From: G020350405 sp964513655
GTDB taxonomy: Bacteria > Planctomycetota > Phycisphaerae > Sedimentisphaerales > Anaerobacaceae
Length of the DNA stretch: 9,153 nucleotides
Direction of reading: 5' to 3'
NCBI GenBank assembly: GCA_964513655.1
Contig: CAZENQ010000122.1
Location: 1 to 9,153, forward strand
Part shown: positions 1 through 5,525 of the stretch, in pieces
Layout of the letters: each line of letters starts with the position of its first letter
Numbering within the stretch: position 1 is the stretch's first letter
Made by a program: the position numbers and the translations under genes
Notes under the pieces: generated by a model
What the model saw: only the letters and a program-made list of their open reading frames with translations
What the model was told of the DNA's origin: nothing
The model's database searches: none

Positions 1-197
1 CTGCGTTGTCGTTGCATTTACCTTCAGAAAACGTGCACTACACGACATGCTGGCGGAGTCTTTCTGTGTCTTTAAAGAGCCTGGAGACTGAGGCTGCGCT
101 CATGGCAGGCAAGGTGGGCTGGGGCGAATTTTGTGAAGGAAATCGCGGAAAACTGCAATCTACCAGCTATAACCTGCGACAAAATTATGAGAAGTGT
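1..197. other. Left edge, no recognised gene
   Basis: One + strand frame is open from the window edge to a TAA at 201-203, and could be read from a TTG at 6 as about 65 residues. The translation has no family resemblance I know, no signal peptide or membrane segment, no ribosome binding site visible inside the window, and codon use less G/C-rich at third positions than the genes downstream. Its stop codon lies inside the -35 element of the next promoter. It could be the tail of a gene entering from the left, but chance is the simpler reading. No terminator hairpin was seen. Confidence 0.3.
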
Positions 198-226
198 TTG
201 TAATTGGGTTTTAAATATGGTACAAT
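198..226 (+). promoter_or_regulatory. Sigma70-like promoter of the exporter operon
   Basis: A -35 element TTGTAA (198-203, 4 of 6 consensus) and a -10 element TACAAT (221-226, 5 of 6) are separated by exactly 17 bases. A TG at 218-219, one base before the -10, makes it an extended -10 promoter. Transcription would start near 232-235, giving a leader of about 30 bases before the preferred GTG start at 263. No operator palindrome is evident around it. Identified by eye from consensus only. Confidence 0.6.
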
Positions 227-250
227 AAAGGGTTCAGAATAGTCTGTGTG

Positions 251-256
251 AAAGGA
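251..256 (+). promoter_or_regulatory. Shine-Dalgarno deciding the adaptor start (GTG 263)
   Basis: AAAGGA sits six bases before an in-frame GTG at 263. The earlier in-frame GTG at 248 has only AAAGGG at 227-232, about 15 bases away and close to or upstream of the predicted transcription start. This favours initiation at 263, which puts the basic residues RKSRK directly before the hydrophobic segment. Confidence 0.5.
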
Positions 257-262
257 TTTGGC

Positions 263-1657
263 GTGAGGAAGTCCCGTAAGATTATAGTTGTGGTAGTTGT
301 GTCAGTAGTGGTTTTGGCCGGGGCGGGGCTGTGGGCCTGGAGAGCGCGCAAGTCGAAGAAGGTGGAGACGGTCCGTATAGAAAAGGCCGAGCGCGGGGAA
401 CTGGTTGAGTTTGTCAGCGCCCCGGGAGAGATTGAACCGCTGAAGAAGGTGGAGATAAGCGCAAAGGTCTCTGCGCGTATTGTGGAGATGCCGTATGAGG
501 AGGGAGACCGGGTAACGTGCGGGGACCCAGCGGGGGAGCCTCCGGTTGCCCCATCGGTACTGATTCAGCTGGACGCGAAGGACTTAGAGAGCCAGCTTCG
601 TTCGGCGCAGGCGGGCCGTTCGGCCCAGGCCGCTCATATTGAAGTTGAGAAGTCGGGAATCGCGAGTCAGCGGGCGGCGCTGGAGGGGTTAGCGGCGTCA
701 CTGGAAGAGGCCGAGCGGGACTTCGCGCGGAAGAAGGGCTTGCTGGAATCGCAGGACATAAGTCAGTCGCTTTTCGACACGGCGAAATACAGGGCCGATG
801 GACTGAGGGCGCAATTCGCGGCGGCGAGTCATATGCTGGAGTCGGCGGAGTTGAATCTGGTGGTGCTGAAGCACAATCTCGAGGCGGCGGATGCGCGGAT
901 AGAGCAGGCGGAGGAGGCCCTTAGCTACACGATGATAAGGTCCCCGATTGACGGTGTGGTGACGCGCATTAACGCCGAGGTTGGCGAGGTGGTCATGACG
1001 GGGACGATGAACAATCCGGGGACGGTGATTATGGAGGTTGCGGACCTGTCGCAGATGTTGGTAGTGGCGGAGGTTGACGAGGCGGATATCGGCGAGCTGC
1101 AGGTCGGGCAGGAGGCAAAGGTTTACGTGCAGGCGTTTGAGGACATCGAGCTTAAGGGAACGGTTGATTCGATAGCGTTGACGCACAGGTGGTCGCGGAA
1201 CGGGACAAAGTACTTCAGGACGGAGATACTGCTCGAGAACGACGCCAACGTGGGCAAGCTATACTCCGGGTTGACGGCGGACGTTGATATCCAGACGCGG
1301 AGGCACGCGGGCGTGATTAAGGTCCCGAGCCAGGCGGTCCTGGCGCGTGAGGTTGACAGCCTGCCTTTGGAGATTCGGGACAACTGTGCTGAGCTGGACA
1401 AGAACAAGAGTCATGCGACGGTGGTTTACCGTTACAACGACGGCAAGGCGGTTGTGACGCCGGTGAAGATAAGTGCAAGTGACCTGACGCATACGATAAT
1501 AACGGCCGGGGTCAGCGAAGCAGATGGGATAGTGGTCGGACCTTATAAGGTGCTCGACGGCCTGAAGCACGACCAGAATTTGAAAGATGAGCGTGAGGTG
1601 GAGGCAGATAAGAAGGCCGAAAGCAAGCAGGCCGAGGCCAATGAACCTGAGAAATGA
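263..1657 (+). CDS. Periplasmic adaptor (membrane fusion protein), MacA/HlyD family
   Basis: This is the adaptor that links the inner-membrane ABC transporter encoded next to it to the outer-membrane channel. Counted from GTG 263 it has 464 residues; from GTG 248 it would have 469. Residues about 5-26 are a Val-rich membrane anchor (uncleaved signal-anchor type) preceded by RKSRK. The first lipoyl half follows (PGEIEPLKKVEIS, then EEGDRV), then a long alanine/glutamate-rich coiled-coil hairpin at about 105-220. The second lipoyl half has the family hallmark RSPIDGVV and is followed by a beta-barrel domain (VDEADIGELQVGQ) and a membrane-proximal domain. The tail is strongly charged (Glu/Lys). 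Oddities are an insert after EEGDRV containing a cysteine (TCGDPAGEPPVAPS) and a second cysteine at about residue 375. Substrate is unknown. Macrolide export is only one role of this family, so no symbol is given. Confidence 0.9.
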   Translation: MRKSRKIIVVVVVSVVVLAGAGLWAWRARKSKKVETVRIEKAERGELVEFVSAPGEIEPLKKVEISAKVSARIVEMPYEEGDRVTCGDPAGEPPVAPSVLIQLDAKDLESQLRSAQAGRSAQAAHIEVEKSGIASQRAALEGLAASLEEAERDFARKKGLLESQDISQSLFDTAKYRADGLRAQFAAASHMLESAELNLVVLKHNLEAADARIEQAEEALSYTMIRSPIDGVVTRINAEVGEVVMTGTMNNPGTVIMEVADLSQMLVVAEVDEADIGELQVGQEAKVYVQAFEDIELKGTVDSIALTHRWSRNGTKYFRTEILLENDANVGKLYSGLTADVDIQTRRHAGVIKVPSQAVLAREVDSLPLEIRDNCAELDKNKSHATVVYRYNDGKAVVTPVKISASDLTHTIITAGVSEADGIVVGPYKVLDGLKHDQNLKDEREVEADKKAESKQAEANEPEK

Positions 1658-2397
1658 CCGCGGAAAACGGCAAATTAATAATTCGACTCGAGGACGTCAA
1701 ACGGATTTATAAGGTTGGTGTCGAGCGTATCCACGCGCTTGACGGAATCGACCTGAGACTGTTTGAGAACGAGTACGTGGCGGTAATGGGCCAGTCGGGC
1801 TCGGGCAAGAGCACGCTGATGAACGTGCTGGGCTGTCTTGACAGGGCAAGTTCGGGATACTATGAGCTGGACGGGCAGGACACGACGCAGCTTAGTGACG
1901 CTGAGCTGGCGCGGGTCCGAAATGAGCGGATAGGTTTTGTTTTTCAATCGTTTGAGCTGCTTGGGCAGTTGACGGCACTCAGGAATGTGGAGATACCTTT
2001 GATTTATTCGCGCGACGGCTGGCTCACGCGGCGCAAACGCGCCAAGACGTCGCTGGAGCGAGTGGGGCTGGGCGAGAGAATAAAACACAGGCCGAACCAA
2101 CTGTCGGGCGGTGAGAAGCAGCGTGTGGCTATCGCGAGGGCACTAGTGTGCAACCCGAGTATTCTACTTGCAGATGAGCCCACGGGGAACCTGGACAGCA
2201 AGACGAGCGAGAGCATCCTCGAATTGTTCGACCAGCTTCACCGGGAGGGCCAGACCATAATTATGGTGACGCATGAAGAACATGTGGCCAAACATACCAA
2301 ACGAATAATTCGGTTAGAGGACGGGCGTATCTGCAGTGACCTGGCGGCGGAAGACGACATACTTGGCAGGGGCGATGGGGAGGGGAAGATGCTATGA
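1654..2397 (+). CDS. ABC transporter ATP-binding protein, MacB/LolD type
   Basis: This cytoplasmic ATPase powers the permease encoded next. At 247 residues it has the usual length for the family. All nucleotide-binding motifs are intact: Walker A GQSGSGKST (46-54), Q-loop Gln98, signature LSGGE (150-154), Walker B ILLADEP with catalytic Glu175 (170-176), D-loop GNLD (178-181) and switch His207. The stretch HALDGIDLRLFENEYVAVMG is typical of the MacB/LolD/FtsE group. The ATG overlaps the adaptor's stop as ATGA (4 bases) and has only a weak Shine-Dalgarno, so translation probably depends on coupling. In E. coli MacB the ATPase and permease are one polypeptide; here they are separate genes, as in LolCDE and many Gram-positive and planctomycete systems. 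Confidence 0.95.
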   Translation: MTAENGKLIIRLEDVKRIYKVGVERIHALDGIDLRLFENEYVAVMGQSGSGKSTLMNVLGCLDRASSGYYELDGQDTTQLSDAELARVRNERIGFVFQSFELLGQLTALRNVEIPLIYSRDGWLTRRKRAKTSLERVGLGERIKHRPNQLSGGEKQRVAIARALVCNPSILLADEPTGNLDSKTSESILELFDQLHREGQTIIMVTHEEHVAKHTKRIIRLEDGRICSDLAAEDDILGRGDGEGKML

Positions 2398-3647
2398 GGG
2401 CACTGCTTTCGGCACCACTGGTTTTTGTGCAGCTTTTGTATCAGAGCATGTATCTTGCGCTTAGTCAAATCTGGGCGAACAAGACGCGGTCGCTGCTTAC
2501 GACGATTGGTATTGTGATTGGCGTTGCATCGGTGACAGCAGTAATTGCGGCGCTGACGGGGTTGAAGGCCCAAATACTGAGCCAGGTCGAGACATTTGGA
2601 AGCAATACCATAATTGTTCAGCCGCAAAGGCCGGACAAAGGACCGCAGAGCCACCTTCCCTGGTGGCATTTTCGGTTTGAGGCTGAGGAGTTTGAGGACA
2701 TACTCGAACATTGTCCTTCTGTGGCCAGATGCAGTCGCGTAAGTTATACGGGACAGAACGTTCGGCACGGCGAAAGGTCTGTAAAGGGTGTGCAGATAGT
2801 CGGAGTGGAACCATCGTGGCACGAGGTCGAGAGCCGGCCGATGGTCCTTGGCAGGAAGCTTTCGATGATTGATGAGACTCGGCCGGTCTGCCTCGTGGGG
2901 CCTCAACTGCGCGACAAGCTTCGGATGGACAAAGACTGCATCGGGGAATCGATTCGTATCGGTCATAATACCTTTCGCATCGTCGGAGTCATCGAGCGAC
3001 GAGCGCGAATGGAGTTTGGCGGGGACAGTCGAGAGGACTATGAGGTCTTTGTTCCTTTTAAGATGAGTTCCAAGTTCGGCAAGCCGTGGATTATGGCTCT
3101 GGCGGAGAGTAAATCAACGGAGATGCTTGAAGAAGCGGTTGCGGAGATAAAGTTTTTTCTGCGTCGTGCGCGTCGAATCAGACCTGGTGACCACGATACA
3201 TTCAGGGTCGAATCTCTTAAGAGCGCGATAGAGACATTTAACAAGATAGCTCTTGTAATGACATTAGTGGCCGGCGGAATCGTGGGCATTTCGCTGCTTG
3301 TCGGCGGTGTGGGAATCATGAACATCATGCTTGTATCGATATCGGAGCGCACGAGGGAGATCGGACTTCGAAAAGCGGTCGGTGCAAGAAGGTCCGCAAT
3401 TCTGACGCAGTTTCTTGTTGAAGCGATTATTCTGTGCTTTTTCGGGGGGCTTGTCGGTGTGGGTGTAGGCGAGCTTTTGACGTTAGGGATAGCGGGGATA
3501 AATCCTCTTCTGGAGAAGACATATATTCCGATGTGGGCGATAGCTCTTTCGTTTGGTTTTGCGGGTTCGGTCGGTGTGTGTTTCGGGATGTTTCCGGCGA
3601 TTAAGGCGGCCAGACTCGACCCTATTGAGGCTCTTAGACATGAGTGA
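2394..3647 (+). CDS. ABC transporter permease, MacB/FtsX family
   Basis: This inner-membrane subunit of a mechanotransmission-type ABC transporter moves periplasmic substrates using ATP hydrolysis on the cytoplasmic side. It has 417 residues. One N-terminal membrane helix (about 33-54, after NKTRSLLTTIGI) is followed by a large periplasmic domain of MacB_PCD type (about 60-280) and three C-terminal helices (about 285-313, 340-366, 379-400). The conserved cytoplasmic coupling motif SERTREIGLRKAVGA (about 317-331) and the ending PAIKAARLDPIEALRHE are classic for the family. The start overlaps the ATPase stop as ATGA, with AGGGGAAG at 2381-2388 as ribosome binding site. The gene is intact, and its end overlaps the next gene by 8 bases. 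Confidence 0.95.
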   Translation: MRALLSAPLVFVQLLYQSMYLALSQIWANKTRSLLTTIGIVIGVASVTAVIAALTGLKAQILSQVETFGSNTIIVQPQRPDKGPQSHLPWWHFRFEAEEFEDILEHCPSVARCSRVSYTGQNVRHGERSVKGVQIVGVEPSWHEVESRPMVLGRKLSMIDETRPVCLVGPQLRDKLRMDKDCIGESIRIGHNTFRIVGVIERRARMEFGGDSREDYEVFVPFKMSSKFGKPWIMALAESKSTEMLEEAVAEIKFFLRRARRIRPGDHDTFRVESLKSAIETFNKIALVMTLVAGGIVGISLLVGGVGIMNIMLVSISERTREIGLRKAVGARRSAILTQFLVEAIILCFFGGLVGVGVGELLTLGIAGINPLLEKTYIPMWAIALSFGFAGSVGVCFGMFPAIKAARLDPIEALRHE

Positions 3648-5286
3648 GAAGCGATATAATGTGAGAAAGTGTTTTGTGTTTTTTGTATGGTTCGTTCTGC
3701 TGGTAATCGGCGGGTGCGAACAAAATGGCGGTAAGGAAGAGTTTTACGAGATGCAAGTACCGCCGGAGAAGGTTCGGCGGATAAAAGTACTTGATTTGGA
3801 CCAAATGAAGTCTAAGGAGGAGCCGCCGGCCGATGGCAATGAAGCGGCAGCGGAGGAGTTGGAGCTTACTCTGGAGGAGGCCCGGGCACTGGCGCTGGGC
3901 AATAATCTGAGCCTTAAGGTGCAGCTTATCAGCCCGGCCATCGCGGCGGAGCGTGTCAGCGAAGAGGATGCGAAGTTTGAGTGGGCGTTTGTTTCTGATA
4001 TCTCATATTCCAAGGCAGATATGCCTACATCAACAAAACTGGCCGGCTCGCAAGTAGATAGTTCACGCGTAGGCCTTGGAGTTCGGATGCCGCTGCGAAC
4101 CGGGGGGACAGTGAGTTTTGACGTTGTTGACCGGCGTACCAAAACGGACGAGATTTTTTCCGAGTTCAGTGAAGCGCTTAATCCTGAATACCGTACTAAT
4201 TTTTCGGTTTCGATCAGTCAGCCGCTGCTGCGCAATGCGGGCAACCGGGCGAATACACACTCGATTCGTATTGCGGAGTATGACCGGCAGATAATTGAGT
4301 CGCAGACGAAACTGGACGTGATACGGGTTATAGCGGCGGCGGACCGAGCGTACTGGCGTCTTTACGCGGCGAGGCGGGAACTGGGAGTGCGGAAACAGCA
4401 GTACGATTTGGCGCAGGCGCAGCTTGAACAGGCACGGCGTTTTGTGGAGTTGGGGGAGCGGGCGCTGGTGGAGGTCATCCGTGCTGAATCGGGCGTGGCT
4501 GAACGGCTGGAGGGGATTATCGTTGCCGAGAACAGTGTCCGCGACAGGGAGCGTGAGCTTAAACAGATTTTGAACAAGCCCGGTTTGGAGACTCAAACAC
4601 CTACGATGTTGATTGTCGCTACGGAGCCAGACCCGGTCCATTATGAATTAGATGGACAGCGGATGGTTACGGCTGGTATTGAAAATCGTATGGAGATGCT
4701 GGAACTGGAACTTGCGCTTGCGAAGGATATCAGCACGATAGACTTTCTGCGGAACCAGGCTCTTCCAGTGGTGACTTTGGATTATACATACAATATAAAC
4801 GGTCTTGGTGCGACGAGGAGTGACGCGTACGATTTGCTTTACGACAAGAAATTTGAGGACCATTTCTTTGGGCTGCAGGTATTGGTGCCACTGGGTAATG
4901 AAGCGGCGAAGAGTCGCTTGCTGCAGGCGTTATACGTTCGGAGGCAGCGATTGGCGACGCGTGAGCGGCGGCAGACACTTATTGAACTTGAGGTTCTTAA
5001 GGCGGTAGACCAGCTTGAGGCGAACTGGCAGCGCATACTTGCGAGCAGGCAGAACACAATCTTATCTGGCAGGCTGTTTCAAGCAGAGAAGAGGCAGTTT
5101 GAGCTTGGTTTGCGGACGTCAACGGATGTTCTTGATGCTCAGACAAAGTTTGAAGAGGCGCAAAGCGCCGAGATCCAGGCATTGGCCGAGTATCAAATAG
5201 CGCAGGTTGATTTGGCCTTTGCGACGGGCACACTGTTAGGTGCTGCAAAGGTGCAGTGGGAACCAATTGTGCCCGTGAACCGATAG
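3640..5286 (+). CDS. TolC-family outer-membrane efflux lipoprotein
   Basis: This is predicted to be the outer-membrane channel of the pump. The frame is open upstream to 3553, but that part lies inside the permease gene. The ATG at 3640 has GAGG nine bases upstream and opens directly into a lipoprotein signal: basic N-terminus, hydrophobic core at about 12-25, lipobox VIGGC with Cys26. Residue +2 is Glu rather than Asp, consistent with outer-membrane sorting under the E. coli rule. The protein has 548 residues. A charged linker (about 27-70) precedes two outer-membrane-efflux repeats, with LTLEEARALALGNNLSL at the first domain, SISQPLLRNAG after the first beta segment, long alpha-helical coiled coils, and near the end GLRTSTDVLDAQTKFEEAQ, a hallmark of the second repeat. 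The alternative name is CusC/OprM-like outer-membrane factor. Confidence 0.92.
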   Translation: MSEKRYNVRKCFVFFVWFVLLVIGGCEQNGGKEEFYEMQVPPEKVRRIKVLDLDQMKSKEEPPADGNEAAAEELELTLEEARALALGNNLSLKVQLISPAIAAERVSEEDAKFEWAFVSDISYSKADMPTSTKLAGSQVDSSRVGLGVRMPLRTGGTVSFDVVDRRTKTDEIFSEFSEALNPEYRTNFSVSISQPLLRNAGNRANTHSIRIAEYDRQIIESQTKLDVIRVIAAADRAYWRLYAARRELGVRKQQYDLAQAQLEQARRFVELGERALVEVIRAESGVAERLEGIIVAENSVRDRERELKQILNKPGLETQTPTMLIVATEPDPVHYELDGQRMVTAGIENRMEMLELELALAKDISTIDFLRNQALPVVTLDYTYNINGLGATRSDAYDLLYDKKFEDHFFGLQVLVPLGNEAAKSRLLQALYVRRQRLATRERRQTLIELEVLKAVDQLEANWQRILASRQNTILSGRLFQAEKRQFELGLRTSTDVLDAQTKFEEAQSAEIQALAEYQIAQVDLAFATGTLLGAAKVQWEPIVPVNR

Positions 5287-5422
5287 AGGACTGCGCGGGT
5301 GTACATCGGCGGGCGATGAGAAAATGAGCGGGGGAAGGGGATTTGGGGGTGTAAATCGGGATTTCTGGTAGGGGATTTCGGTAAATTCGCCGCGAAAAAC
5401 CCGAAAAAAACATAAAATATAG
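5287..5422. other. Intergenic G-rich then A-rich stretch, no gene
   Basis: This is the first part of the 239-base gap between the TolC-like gene and the large secreted-protein gene. It holds G-runs at 5330-5334, 5337-5340, 5345-5349, 5358-5360 and 5371-5374 on the + strand. Three imperfect copies of a GGGATTT-containing unit begin at about 5337, 5358 and 5371. An A-rich tract (5395-5420) directly precedes the next promoter and could act as an UP element. A 6-bp inverted repeat TTTCGG/CCGAAA (5376-5381, 5401-5406) encloses a smaller TTCG/CGAA hairpin, but it is followed by A residues and is not a terminator for the + strand. Confidence 0.5.
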
Positions 5423-5451
5423 TTGAATCAGCGGCGAGTTCAGGTTATAAT
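5423..5451 (+). promoter_or_regulatory. Sigma70-like promoter of the large secreted-protein gene
   Basis: TTGAAT (5423-5428, 4 of 6 consensus) and a perfect TATAAT (5446-5451) are separated by exactly 17 bases, with an A-rich tract immediately upstream. Transcription would begin near 5457-5460, giving a leader of about 66-69 bases. This makes the gene downstream an independent transcription unit rather than the fifth gene of the exporter operon. Confidence 0.7.
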
Positions 5452-5513
5452 TATCTTACTCTTCAAGCCGTATCAGAGGAGGAAGTTGTCAAGTTAACAC
5501 CCAAAATTCAGAA

Positions 5514-5519
5514 AGGAGG
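5514..5519 (+). promoter_or_regulatory. Strong Shine-Dalgarno for ATG 5526
   Basis: A perfect AGGAGG, extended as AAAGGAGGA (5512-5520), lies six bases before the ATG at 5526 and fixes the start of the large gene. A second AGGAGG occurs at 5477-5482 in the same leader. Confidence 0.85.
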
Positions 5520-5525
5520 ACGGAA

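Noticed and set aside
2238..2966. Antisense frame of 242 codons spanning the ATPase/permease junction
   Set aside because: Both + strand genes here show intact family motifs, and the antisense translation has no recognisable domain or start signal.
3553..3639. N-terminal extension of the TolC-like protein
   Set aside because: It is the permease gene read in another frame. It has Arg-rich shadow composition and would bury the lipoprotein signal that begins at 3640.
5376..5406. Possible rho-independent terminator after the TolC-like gene
   Set aside because: The 6-bp stem has a long internal loop and is followed by A residues, not T residues, on the + strand; on the - strand the stem is followed by ATCCCC. 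Neither direction gives a hairpin plus U-tract.
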